Assembly (NCBI RefSeq): GCF_001613505.1
Contig: NZ_BDCM01000004.1
Coordinates: forward strand, 310,001 to 374,000
Direction of reading: 5' to 3'
Source: Nocardia mikamii NBRC 108933
GTDB lineage: Bacteria; Actinomycetota; Actinomycetes; Mycobacteriales; Mycobacteriaceae
Length of the DNA: 64,000 bases
Position numbers and translations under genes: made by a program. Shown piece by piece: positions 52,994-61,207 of the stretch. Every line of letters begins with the position of its first letter. The first letter of the stretch is position 1. A model generated the notes under the pieces. It did no database searches and was not told where the DNA came from. It worked only from the letters and a program-made list of their open reading frames with translations.

Positions 52994-54676
52994 ATGGATG
53001 TGTGGGGATCCCGCCGCTTTCGCGTTCGGGGCGCAGTGGCACTGGCCGCAATTGCTGCCGTAGCGATCGTGATGGGGTCGTGCGATTTTCACAGCACGCC
53101 GAGCGGACCCGAAGGGGTCGTCGAGCATTTCACCCAGCTAATGGATGATCGCGACGCCGCCGGCGCCGCCGCACTGACCTCGTACCCCTCCGGTGCCGAG
53201 AGCACCCTGAAGTCCATGTTCGACGGACTCCAGCCCGGTAAGCCCGATTACAAGCTGGTTCAGTTCATCAGCCTCGACGGCGATTCGGCGATGTTCAACC
53301 TCAAAGCCGCCTGGAATTTCGGCCCCGGTAAGGACTGGAGTTACGACCTGCAGGGCAATATCCGCAAGCTGGCTATCGGCTGGCGGATTTCCTGGGACCC
53401 CACCGTCGTCATGCCGCAACTGGACTACAAGCGCTCGGTGAAACTGGTCCGCACCGAGGCGACGCCGCCGCCCAAGGTCAACGACAACGACGGCCAGCCG
53501 CTGCTGACCCAGCAGACCATCAACGTCATCAAGGTGGACCCCACCAAGACGGGCGATCCGGTCGGCACCACCAACGCCCTGGCCGATGCCATCGCGCCGG
53601 TAGCGCCGCTGATCACCGGTGCCTCGCTGATGCAGCAGCTGGCGGGCTCGCAGGGTAAGCCGGTCACCGCCGTGAGCCTGCGCGAGGACGATTTCGCGAT
53701 TCTCGAGCCGCGGATGGCCTCGATTCCGGGCGTGGTGATGGAGAAGCAGCCGAAGCTGATCGTCGCCGACCGACGGGTGTGGTCGCCGATGACCGAGGCG
53801 CTACAGAAGGTGTGGCAGGAGAACCGGGATCAGCACGCCGGCTGGGGTGTGCAGCTGTTCGAACCCGACGGCAAGATGGTCACCCAGCTCGCCGGATATC
53901 AGGGGCCGCCCGGACCGGACATCGCCTCCACGATGGACCAGAAGCTGCAGCGTGCGGCCGAGGACGCCGTGGTGAGTGTGGGTACGGCCGCATCGATCGT
54001 GGCGATTCAGCCCTCCACCGGAGCGGTGGTCGCGGCCGCCCAGAACAACTACGCCAGCGTTCAGGGCGCGCCCGCCTTCACCGCGACCTATCCGGTCGGC
54101 GGTGCGATGGACCTGTTCAAGGCGGTCGCCTCGATCCAGAAGAAGAAGGCGCCGCAGGACGTTTCGGTGCAGGATGCGGCCGAGGCGGCGGCCATGCTGG
54201 GCGTCGGTATCGGATTCAAGGTTCCCGGGCTGGACGAGACCACGGGCCGGCTGCCGATCGGTGGTCGCGGCGTCGAGCAGGTCAAACAGGGCGCCAACGA
54301 TCCGATTCTGGCGAGCCCGTTCGGAATGGCCATCGCCGCCGCCACGATCGCGCGCGGATCGGTGGCGCCGCCGATGATCGAGATCGGCCGGCCCGGCACC
54401 ACCGAGGCCAAGCTGGAACCGCTGCCCGGCGATGTGGTCGACAAACTGCGTGGCATGCTGCGCGACGCGACCGGTAGTCCGCAGGAGGTGACGGTCGCCC
54501 GCTACGCCGGGGTCACGGCCTTCACAGCCAACGCCGGTTCGGACGGGTGGCTGCTCGCCAACGCCGGTGACCTGGCCTTCGCCATCCACATCGACGATGT
54601 CGACAGCGGTGACGCCACCTCCCGGATGGCGGCGCGCATGCTGCAGTCGCTGGCCACGCCGGACGACAAGAAGTAG
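52994..54676 (+). CDS. Lipoprotein with degenerate penicillin-binding fold (MecA_N/NTF2 plus pseudo-transpeptidase)
   Basis: A 560-residue exported protein with signal and lipobox-like MGSC, an NTF2-like MecA N-terminal domain (about 35-150), a dimerisation domain (160-290) and a transpeptidase-like domain from about 310. It aligns with PBP-lipo proteins such as Rv2864c (SIVAIQPSTGAVVAAAQN), but the SxxK motif is lost: where family members have YPPGSTFK it reads YPVGGAMD. The SxN motif is not apparent and the KTG position reads ANAGSDGW. It is therefore unlikely to be an acylatable transpeptidase; a structural, sensory or chaperone role is inferred. ATG 52994 or GTG 52985 begins the protein. 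Confidence 0.85.
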   Translation: MDVWGSRRFRVRGAVALAAIAAVAIVMGSCDFHSTPSGPEGVVEHFTQLMDDRDAAGAAALTSYPSGAESTLKSMFDGLQPGKPDYKLVQFISLDGDSAMFNLKAAWNFGPGKDWSYDLQGNIRKLAIGWRISWDPTVVMPQLDYKRSVKLVRTEATPPPKVNDNDGQPLLTQQTINVIKVDPTKTGDPVGTTNALADAIAPVAPLITGASLMQQLAGSQGKPVTAVSLREDDFAILEPRMASIPGVVMEKQPKLIVADRRVWSPMTEALQKVWQENRDQHAGWGVQLFEPDGKMVTQLAGYQGPPGPDIASTMDQKLQRAAEDAVVSVGTAASIVAIQPSTGAVVAAAQNNYASVQGAPAFTATYPVGGAMDLFKAVASIQKKKAPQDVSVQDAAEAAAMLGVGIGFKVPGLDETTGRLPIGGRGVEQVKQGANDPILASPFGMAIAAATIARGSVAPPMIEIGRPGTTEAKLEPLPGDVVDKLRGMLRDATGSPQEVTVARYAGVTAFTANAGSDGWLLANAGDLAFAIHIDDVDSGDATSRMAARMLQSLATPDDKK

Positions 54677-54700
54677 TCGTCGCGCAGCGGTCCGCGTTGA

Positions 54701-55111
54701 TCAGTTCACGGATGCGCCGGTGACGCGAATGCGCCGGGCGGCGATGGCCCACACCGCGCGCCAGCCCAGCAGGAAGACCGCGAGGACCGTCGCCGCGACG
54801 ATGACGAAGCTGACCGCGGTGCCCTGACCGCTGATCACGCGCAGCACCATGCCGCCGATCAGCGTCGCCAACCACACCGCCACGCCGGTCGGCCACACCG
54901 CCGATCCGTCGAACCGCGCGAGCGCGGCGGACAGTCGCCCGCGGCCGGCAATCGTCAGGGCAATCGCCCACCCGATCAGCAGACCGGCGCCGAACGGCCA
55001 GACCGTGCGCAGCAGACCCGCCGCCACCGCCTCGTCGTGGCTGCGCCGGCCGATCGCGCAGAACACGATCACCAGCACGACGTCGATCAGCAGCGGCAGC
55101 CATTTCCTCAC
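54701..55111 (-). CDS. DUF3054 membrane protein
   Basis: A 136-residue protein with four hydrophobic helices, matching actinobacterial DUF3054: LLIDVVLVIVFCAIGRRSHDEAV, WPFGAGLLIGWAIALTIAG, TGVAVWLATLIGGMVLRVISGQGTAVSFVIVA. The RRSHDE motif after helix 1 is the family signature. The start is GTG 55109-55111. Function unknown. It is convergent with the degenerate PBP lipoprotein gene. Confidence 0.85.
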   Translation of the reverse strand: MRKWLPLLIDVVLVIVFCAIGRRSHDEAVAAGLLRTVWPFGAGLLIGWAIALTIAGRGRLSAALARFDGSAVWPTGVAVWLATLIGGMVLRVISGQGTAVSFVIVAATVLAVFLLGWRAVWAIAARRIRVTGASVN

Positions 55112-55159
55112 GGTCGCCAGGGTAGTGACAGCGGTGCGGCAGCCGGAGTCCGGGACCGC

Positions 55160-56296
55160 TCAGGTCTGCGGCTCGCCGTCGGGTCGCTTGTCGCCGCCGT
55201 CGGCCCGGCGGGGTTCGGCGAGCAGGGCCGAGCGCTGTTCGAATTCCTCCTCGAACTGCGCATCACCGAGCTGCGGATTGCGGAAGCGGAAGGCGAAGAC
55301 GATCCAGCCGATGATCGCGACGAGGATGAAACTCACCATGCGGTAGACGAAGGCGGCGGCCACCGCCTGCGCGGCCGGCAGTCCCGCGGCGGCGGTGAGG
55401 CTGTAGATCAGGGTGGCGTCGACGTAGACGATGCCACCGGGTGCGAACGGAATCGTGCCGACCGCCTTGCCCACGCTGAACGCGATCAGCAGACCCGCCC
55501 AGCGGGGATCGGCGCCGACCGCGTAGCAGGCCGCACCGAGACAGGCCACATCACCGAGCCGATGCACGACCGCCCAGAACGCGACCCACGCGACGTCGCG
55601 CCGGTTCAGGTCCACCGATTCCAGCTGGCGCAGCACCTCGTCGACGTGCGCCAGACCGGAATCGGCCGGATGGCGCCGGATCCGGTTGACCAGCCGCACC
55701 CCGCGACGCACCAGCGCCCGCAGCGCACCGGGATTACCGGAGACGTATTTGCCCGCCCACACCAGCAGCGCCACCGTGCCGAGCATCAGGGCCAGCTTCC
55801 ACGGGCCGACGCGATTGCCGACCAGCAACGCGCCACCGACACCGAGCAGCAGCATTCCGCTCGTCGCGACCACGCCCGACATCAGCAACTGCCAGGACGC
55901 GACGATCGGACTCGCACCCCAGCGGCGGGTCTGGCGATAGGTGAAGGCGGTGGAGAAGACCTGGCCGGCGGGCAGCGACACCGACATCGCGGTGGCTCCG
56001 TAGACAACCGAGACCGAGGCACGCTGCGAGACGTCGACCCCGCCGGCGCGCAGCAGGCGCTTCTGGATGCGGCCGAATCCGCTCATCGACAGCGCCTGCA
56101 TCCAGATGCATAGCGCGACCCAGCCCCAGTGGATCTCCGTGAGGTTGCGCCAGGAATCGTGCAGGCGCGGCCACAGGTATACGCCCTCGGCGATCAGCAA
56201 CGCCGACAGGGCAACGCCGAGGACCCATTTCAACCAGCGGAACCTGCGCCGCGCGGGCCGCGCCGGTTCGCCGCCGGGTTCAGCGTGGGCCGTCAC
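55160..56296 (-). CDS. Lysylphosphatidylglycerol synthase TM-region (UPF0104) family protein
   Basis: A 378-residue polytopic protein with about eight helices of the LPG synthase transmembrane/flippase family (UPF0104): SVVYGATAMSVSLPAGQVFSTAFTYRQTRRWGAS, then AFSVGKAVGTIPFAPGGIVYVDATLIYSL and AFVYRMVSFILVAIIGW. No catalytic aminoacyl-transferase domain is present, so it probably flips or transports a lipid. An acidic C-terminal tail of about 40 residues follows. GTG 56294-56296 is chosen; longer in-frame sequence consists of translated 77-bp repeats and is rejected. Confidence 0.82.
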   Translation of the reverse strand: MTAHAEPGGEPARPARRRFRWLKWVLGVALSALLIAEGVYLWPRLHDSWRNLTEIHWGWVALCIWMQALSMSGFGRIQKRLLRAGGVDVSQRASVSVVYGATAMSVSLPAGQVFSTAFTYRQTRRWGASPIVASWQLLMSGVVATSGMLLLGVGGALLVGNRVGPWKLALMLGTVALLVWAGKYVSGNPGALRALVRRGVRLVNRIRRHPADSGLAHVDEVLRQLESVDLNRRDVAWVAFWAVVHRLGDVACLGAACYAVGADPRWAGLLIAFSVGKAVGTIPFAPGGIVYVDATLIYSLTAAAGLPAAQAVAAAFVYRMVSFILVAIIGWIVFAFRFRNPQLGDAQFEEEFEQRSALLAEPRRADGGDKRPDGEPQT

Positions 56297-56303
56297 GACG
56301 CCC

Positions 56304-56496
56304 AGCCTAGTGGGGTCGGGCCCGAAGGCGGCAGCGGACGCGTAACCACGTAGGGCCCGATCCCGCGGGCGCATCGTCTCAGCCTGGTGGGGTCGGGCCC
56401 GAAGGCGGCAGCGGACGCGTAACCACGTAGGGCCCGATCCCGCGGGCGCATCGTCTCAGCCTGGTGGGGTCGGGCCCGAAGGCGGCAGCGGACGCG
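56304..56496. repeat. 77-bp tandem repeat, 2.5 copies
   Basis: Copies begin at 56304, 56381 and 56458 (third truncated at 56496). The unit includes GGTGGGGTCGGGCCCGAAGG, CGGCAGCGGACGCGTAACCACG and a CGATCCCGCGGGCGCATCG part, with one base difference between the first two full copies. The unit's reverse complement shares CGTGGTTACGC and CTGCCGCC-TCGG-type words with the spacer at 18.07-18.10 kb. It separates two genes on the minus strand. Confidence 0.9.
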
Positions 56497-56506
56497 TGGT
56501 CCCGGG

Positions 56507-56890
56507 TCAACGGGCCGGGACGGCGCGGGACGGGGTGTCCGGCGGCTGCACACGCGCGGCGCCGATGCGGTCGATCCGCGCACGGCCCCACGCGCCGAGC
56601 GGTTCGAGTGCGGTGTTCAGCGATCGGCCCAGGTCGGTGAGGCGGTACTCGACTCGCGGCGGCACCTCGGGGTGGGCCTGCCGGTCGATCAGACCGTCCT
56701 CCTCGAGTTCGCGCAGCTGCTGGATCAGCATCTTCTCCGACACTCCCGGCAGGCCGCGCCGCAGTTCACCGAACCGCCGGACGCCGTAGTTCTCGAGTTC
56801 CCAGAGGATCAGCCCTTTCCATTTACCGCTGACGACATCCATCGCGGCGTCGATCCCGCAGAAGTACGGACCGAATCTTTTCGCGCCCAT
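56507..56890 (-). CDS. HxlR family regulator, copy B
   Basis: A 127-residue winged-helix HxlR protein: Cys in PYFCGIDAAMDVVSGKWKGLILWELENYGVRRFGELRRGLPGVSEKMLIQQLRELEEDGLI and RVEYRLTDLGRSLNTALEPLGAWGRARID. It keeps the single sensor-position Cys and has an Arg/Pro-rich C-terminal tail. ATG 56888-56890. It is divergent from imine-reductase-like copy B; it and copy A are clear paralogues. Confidence 0.9.
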   Translation of the reverse strand: MGAKRFGPYFCGIDAAMDVVSGKWKGLILWELENYGVRRFGELRRGLPGVSEKMLIQQLRELEEDGLIDRQAHPEVPPRVEYRLTDLGRSLNTALEPLGAWGRARIDRIGAARVQPPDTPSRAVPAR

Positions 56891-56900
56891 CCACCCTCGC

Positions 56901-56930
56901 TACCTGTTCACCTACCTGTTGGTGGGTACC
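56901..56930. promoter_or_regulatory. Repeated TACCTGTT and dyad in HxlR B/reductase B spacer
   Basis: TACCTGTT occurs at 56901-56908 and 56913-56920 (12-bp period); the second forms TACC-8 nt-GGTA (56913-56928) and GGTACC follows at 56925-56930. GTAGGTAC lies at 56941-56948. GTAC/TACC-type half sites are usual in HxlR operators, so these are the probable binding sites. Confidence 0.5.
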
Positions 56931-57023
56931 GCACCGAATAGTAGGTACTTGTGCCGACAACACGCGGTGACCAGGGTGGATGACGGCGCGCCCAGCATCC
57001 ACCCGAACAACAGGAGTATCTCG

Positions 57024-57908
57024 ATGACCGCGAACGAACACACCGCCGTGGCCGTGCTGGGCCTCGGCCCGATGGGCCGGGCCGTCGCCACCGTCCTGAT
57101 CGAGAGCGGCAATCCCACCACCGTCTGGAACCGGACACCCGGCAAGGACACCGAACTCGTCGCGCTCGGTGCCGCGAGCAGTGCCGATCCCGGCGCCGCG
57201 ATCGATGCCGCCGAGCTCGTGCTGACCGTGCTCAGCGACCATCCGTCGGTGCACCAGGTCCTCGACCCGGTCGCGGATCGGTTGCGTGGCAAGGCGCTGA
57301 TCAACCTCACCAGCACCGCTCCGGAAGACTCACGCGAGCTCGGCCGGTGGGCCGCGGCCCACGGGATCGACTTCCTGGACGGCGGCATCATGGCGGTGCC
57401 GCCGATGATCGGCGGACCCGGTGCGTCGATCCTCTACAGCGGCTCCGCCGCGGTCTTCGAGCGATTCCGGCCCGACCTCGAAAAGCTCGCGACCGCGGAG
57501 TATTTCGGCGACGATGCCGGAACCGCCGCACTGTTCGACTTCGCCCTGCTGGCCGGGATGTACGCCATGTTCACCGGCTTCTTCCACGGCACCGCCATGG
57601 TCCGCGCGGCGGGGGTCACCGCCACCGAGTTCGCGCCGCGCGCCGCCGCCTACGTCACCGCGATGGCGGCGTTGATGCCCACGTATGCCGCGGTGATCGA
57701 CAGCGGCGACTACACCGACGAGGCGCAACCGGCGCGATTCCACAAACCCGCCTTCGACGCGATCGTGCGCGCCAGCCGCGAGGAAGGGGTGGCACTCGAT
57801 ATCGTCGCGCCGATCAAGAACCTGATCGATCGGATGATCGCCGACGGCCGGGCGGAGTCGGGTCTGGAGCGGATCGTGGAGGAGCTGGCGGGTTCCGGGA
57901 AGGTGTAG
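57024..57908 (+). CDS. Imine reductase-like NADPH dehydrogenase, copy B
   Basis: A 294-residue imine reductase/beta-hydroxyacid dehydrogenase homologue. It is more canonical than copy A: VLGLGPMGRAVATVLIESGNPTTVWNRTPGK (NADPH-type Rossmann), NLTSTAPEDSRELGRWAAAHGIDFLDGGIMAVPPMIGGPGASILYSG, and the C-terminal helix LFDFALLAGMYAMFTGFFHGTAMV, as in stereoselective IREDs. ATG 57024 follows AGGAG by 7 bases. The divergent HxlR regulator is probably inactivated by the same substrate or related electrophile (inference). Confidence 0.9.
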   Translation: MTANEHTAVAVLGLGPMGRAVATVLIESGNPTTVWNRTPGKDTELVALGAASSADPGAAIDAAELVLTVLSDHPSVHQVLDPVADRLRGKALINLTSTAPEDSRELGRWAAAHGIDFLDGGIMAVPPMIGGPGASILYSGSAAVFERFRPDLEKLATAEYFGDDAGTAALFDFALLAGMYAMFTGFFHGTAMVRAAGVTATEFAPRAAAYVTAMAALMPTYAAVIDSGDYTDEAQPARFHKPAFDAIVRASREEGVALDIVAPIKNLIDRMIADGRAESGLERIVEELAGSGKV

Positions 57909-57918
57909 CCGGAGCCGC

Positions 57919-59427
57919 TCAGCCCAGGGCCTTCGGCCACGCGAGCCTGGTCTTGCGGCGGCGACCGCGCAACTGCACCTCGTCACCGGAGAGCCACTGC
58001 TTCTGTTCGTCGTCGTCGGCGAAGTACAGGGCGCTGCCCGAGGCCAGGACGCGACCCGGATGTTCCTTCGCCAATTCGGTGAGCCGCGAGGCCTCGTTCA
58101 CCGGATCGCCGATCACCGTGTACTCGAAGCGATTCGCGGCGCCGATATTGCCGGCGACGGCGAGGCCGGCCGAGACCCCGATGCCGATATCCAGGCCCTG
58201 CACCTCACGCAGTGCCTCGCGCAGATCGCGGGCCGCGGCCAGCGCGGCGGTCGGCGCGTCCGGACGGTCCAGTGGCGCACCGAAGATCGCCAGCGCCGCG
58301 TCGCCGACGAACTTGTTGATCAGGCCGTTGTGCCGGTCCACCACGTCGACCACCACCCGGAAGAATTCGTTGAGCAGGCTGACCACCTCGGTGGGCGGCC
58401 GCTCGGCGGCGGTGGCGGTCGAGCCGACCATATCGACGAACAACACGGCCACGAACCGGGTTTCACCACCCAGTTCGGTGCCGTACTCCAGCGCTCGGCG
58501 GGCCACTTCCTCGCCGACGTGCTGGCCGAACAGTTCCTGCAGTTCGCGGCGCTGCGCGGCCTCTTCCATCATGCGGTTGAAACCGACCTGCAGCAGGCCG
58601 ATCTCGCTGCCGTCGAAGACCTCGACCTGCACGTCGCGCGCCCCCGCCTGGACCCGGTTGATCGCCCGGGAGAGCTGACGCACCGGGTCGGAGATGCTCG
58701 ACCCGGTGAGCATCGACAGCGCCAGCGCCTGCATGATCACCACGCCACACAGCAGCAGGATCGAGATGGCCAGCGACTGCGCCGAGAAATGCACCTGCGA
58801 GGTGATCTGGGTGACGCACAGCAGCACGATCGCGATGGTCGGCGCGAACGTGCCCATACCCCACGTCATCGCCATGCGCGTGCCGACACCGGGAGTGAGG
58901 GTGTGATCGAAGGTGCCGGTGGTCAGCGCGTGCGCGGCGACGGGCCGCAGAATCCGCTCACCCAGCATGTAGGTGAAGCCGAACACGATGGTGGCGGCCA
59001 TACATTCGGTGACGATCACCGCACCCGCGAGCTCGGGCGTTTCCACGATGATCCGCGCGGCCAGCACCGCACCGCCCACCAGCCACAACAGCAGGTGCAG
59101 GATGGACTGCCGCAGCGGGGCGTGCAGGGCCGCCATCTGTTCCTGGCGACTGGGCGGCCCGCCGCGCATCTGCCAGCGCATCACCGGGCGCAGCATCAAC
59201 GCCGAGGCGGTGACGCTCAGGAATCCGCCGATCGCGAAGACCAGCGCCGGAAGCAGCAGACCGGCGCGCCGCAATCCGTTCGGCGTGCCCTCGGGCGCGG
59301 GCAGCCCGTACTGGATGAACGCGTAGACCAGGACCGCACCGAAGGCATTGGCCGCCAGCATGGATGCGAGGTACAGCGGCCAGCGCGTTCGCATGGTCTG
59401 TTTGACCGCTTCCAGAGGCGCTGACAC
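57919..59427 (-). CDS. Membrane-bound class III adenylate cyclase with HAMP domain
   Basis: A 502-residue cyclase of the mycobacterial Rv1318c/Rv3645 type. The N-terminal half has six hydrophobic helices, then a HAMP domain (LTGSSISDPVRQLSRAINRVQAGA), followed by the cyclase domain: VAVLFVDMVGST with the first metal Asp, NKFVGDAALAIFGAP with the second Asp and Lys-like position (Asn-Lys), and NRFEYTVIGDPVNEASRL with the Asp/Asn/Arg transition-state set. It should make cAMP in response to membrane or lipid signals. GTG 59425-59427 is preferred over an upstream TTG. Confidence 0.9.
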   Translation of the reverse strand: MSAPLEAVKQTMRTRWPLYLASMLAANAFGAVLVYAFIQYGLPAPEGTPNGLRRAGLLLPALVFAIGGFLSVTASALMLRPVMRWQMRGGPPSRQEQMAALHAPLRQSILHLLLWLVGGAVLAARIIVETPELAGAVIVTECMAATIVFGFTYMLGERILRPVAAHALTTGTFDHTLTPGVGTRMAMTWGMGTFAPTIAIVLLCVTQITSQVHFSAQSLAISILLLCGVVIMQALALSMLTGSSISDPVRQLSRAINRVQAGARDVQVEVFDGSEIGLLQVGFNRMMEEAAQRRELQELFGQHVGEEVARRALEYGTELGGETRFVAVLFVDMVGSTATAAERPPTEVVSLLNEFFRVVVDVVDRHNGLINKFVGDAALAIFGAPLDRPDAPTAALAAARDLREALREVQGLDIGIGVSAGLAVAGNIGAANRFEYTVIGDPVNEASRLTELAKEHPGRVLASGSALYFADDDEQKQWLSGDEVQLRGRRRKTRLAWPKALG

Positions 59428-59518
59428 GTTGACCAATCTAGCGGGGCGCGTCGTAGGTCACCGGATTCGGGCGGAGCGGACACGTGCCGGTTGCGTCCCC
59501 GGCCGATAGGCTCGCGGC

Positions 59519-60820
59519 GTGAGTGGGGACAGCAAGACCTCCGGGAATCCGGCCGAGCCTGCCCCGGCGGGCGTCGCATCGGCGGCTTCGGGCCGTACCG
59601 CATCCGGTCGCGGTCGCGAGCGCACCGCCGCCGACTCGGTGCATCCACTGGTGCGCCAGGGCGCCGAATGGTGCTGGCGACTGTTGATCATCCTGGTGGC
59701 GGTGCTGGCGGTCGCCTATCTGGCGCACAAGCTGACCACGGTCGTCATTCCGGTCGCGATCGCCCTGCTCGCGGCGGCGTTGCTCTCGCCGCTGGTGGAT
59801 CTGCTGCAACGCCTCGGAATCCCGCGCGGCATCGGCGTATTCGTGGCCCTGGTCGGATCGCTGGGCCTGCTGGCGGGGATCTTCACCTTCGTCATCGAGC
59901 AGTTCATCACCGGTGTGCCGCAGCTGACCGACGAATTCAAGACCAGCATCCACACTGTGCAGGACTGGCTGATCAACGGGCCGCTGCATCTGAGCAACGA
60001 TCAGATCCGCAACGGCGGCAACACGATCATCAAAACGCTGGAGGCCAATCAGGATTCGCTGACCAGCGGCGCCCTGACCACCGCCGCCGCGATCGGCGAA
60101 TTCCTCACCGGCGCCTTCCTGACACTGTTCATCCTGATCTTCTTCCTCTACGGCGGCGACCAGATCTGGAATTTCGTGACCCGGATCGTGCCGACCCCGC
60201 AACGTGAACGGGTGCGCACCGCCGGGCGGCTCGGCTTCGGCACGCTGATCGGCTTCGTGCGCGCCACCGTCGTGGTGGCGGCCGTCGACGCCATCGGCAT
60301 CGGCGCCGGGTTGGCGATTCTGAGTGTGCCGCTGGCGCTTCCGCTGGCATCGCTGGTGTTCATCGGCGCGTTCATCCCGATCGTCGGCTCACTGCTCGCG
60401 GGTTTCATCGCCGTCTTCCTGGCCTTGATGACGAAAGGTTTCGTCACCGCGCTGATCGTGCTCGGCATCACGGTGGCGGTGATGCAGCTGGAAGGCCATG
60501 TGTTGCAACCGTTGTTGCTGGGGCGCGCGGTGCGCATCCATCCGCTGGCGGTGGTGCTGGCGATCACGGCAGGCGTGGTGCTGGCCGGTATCGCGGGCGG
60601 TCTGCTGGCGGTGCCGTTCGTCGCGGTGATGAATACCGCGATCCGTTCGTTGCTGGTCGGCAGCCCGGAAGAGCTGTATCAGGAACTCAATACCGGCGAA
60701 CCGGGGGAGCCGATGTTCCACGCCGATCCCGACCGGCCCGAGCCGGATCGGTACCGCCGGGCCGAATCGCGGTCCGACGCGGGCGGTGACACGGGCGGCG
60801 GTGACGCGGACGAAGGCTGA
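59519..60820 (+). CDS. AI-2E family transporter (PerM/TqsA-like)
   Basis: A 433-residue membrane protein of the AI-2E exporter family with a polar Ser/Ala-rich cytoplasmic N-terminus (45 residues), two early helices, a long amphipathic loop, and the signature C-terminal block (FIGAFIPIVGSLLAGFIAVFLALMTKGFVTALIVL, then QLEGHVLQPLLLGRAVRIHPLAVVLAITAGVVLAGIAGGLLAVP). Members export or exchange diverse substrates; AI-2 transport itself is not implied. An Asp/Pro/Arg-rich tail follows. The start is GTG 59519-59521. Its end overlaps the next, fusion-like gene. Confidence 0.88.
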   Translation: MSGDSKTSGNPAEPAPAGVASAASGRTASGRGRERTAADSVHPLVRQGAEWCWRLLIILVAVLAVAYLAHKLTTVVIPVAIALLAAALLSPLVDLLQRLGIPRGIGVFVALVGSLGLLAGIFTFVIEQFITGVPQLTDEFKTSIHTVQDWLINGPLHLSNDQIRNGGNTIIKTLEANQDSLTSGALTTAAAIGEFLTGAFLTLFILIFFLYGGDQIWNFVTRIVPTPQRERVRTAGRLGFGTLIGFVRATVVVAAVDAIGIGAGLAILSVPLALPLASLVFIGAFIPIVGSLLAGFIAVFLALMTKGFVTALIVLGITVAVMQLEGHVLQPLLLGRAVRIHPLAVVLAITAGVVLAGIAGGLLAVPFVAVMNTAIRSLLVGSPEELYQELNTGEPGEPMFHADPDRPEPDRYRRAESRSDAGGDTGGGDADEG

Positions 60821-61172
60821 GTCCGCGGCCGCCACGCCGCCCGCCGACTCGACCGTGCCCGGGCCGACGGCCGCGACCGCGCCGCTGTGGCGGGCGGCGC
60901 AGGTGTTTCGTCTGGTCACGATGCTCTACGCGGTGGGCCGGCAGTTCGCCTCGGTGTCGTCGTACCAGCGGCAGCCGCTGAGCTGGGTTCTGATCGGCGT
61001 TCTGGACCTGTCGGCGAAACAGATCGCGACCAGGCTGAGCGTCAGCCACCGCATGGTCGAGAACCACGTGCAGGCGACGCTGCGCAAACTGCAGCTCGGC
61101 AACCGGGGCGAACTCACCAGATACACCATCGAACAGGGCCTCGAACAGGGGCCGGATCAGGGATTGCCCTGA
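60786..61172 (+). CDS. Apparent fusion: histidine-kinase N-terminus joined to LuxR helix-turn-helix
   Basis: A 128-residue product. Residues about 30-72 (PLWRAAQVFRLVTMLYAVG then QPLSWVLIGV) are the N-terminal membrane segment of DUF5931/MacS-type histidine kinases. From about residue 73 (LDLSAKQIATRLSVSHRMVENHVQATLRKLQLGNRGELTRYTIEQGL) it is the C-terminal recognition half of a NarL/LuxR response regulator, without the first helix of that domain, receiver domain or kinase core. This looks like an in-frame deletion that joined adjacent kinase and regulator genes. It may be a non-functional remnant or a small membrane-tethered DNA-binding protein. GTG 60786 or 60801 is the start; it overlaps the upstream gene. 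Confidence 0.7.
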   Translation: MTRAAVTRTKAESAAATPPADSTVPGPTAATAPLWRAAQVFRLVTMLYAVGRQFASVSSYQRQPLSWVLIGVLDLSAKQIATRLSVSHRMVENHVQATLRKLQLGNRGELTRYTIEQGLEQGPDQGLP

Positions 61173-61207
61173 TGTGCTCGGGCCGCGGCGTCGGTAGCCT
61201 CGTGGAC

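Noticed and set aside
56293..56583. 96-codon frame and an N-terminal extension of the UPF0104 gene
   Set aside because: Both are translations of the 77-bp tandem repeats and are not protein-like.
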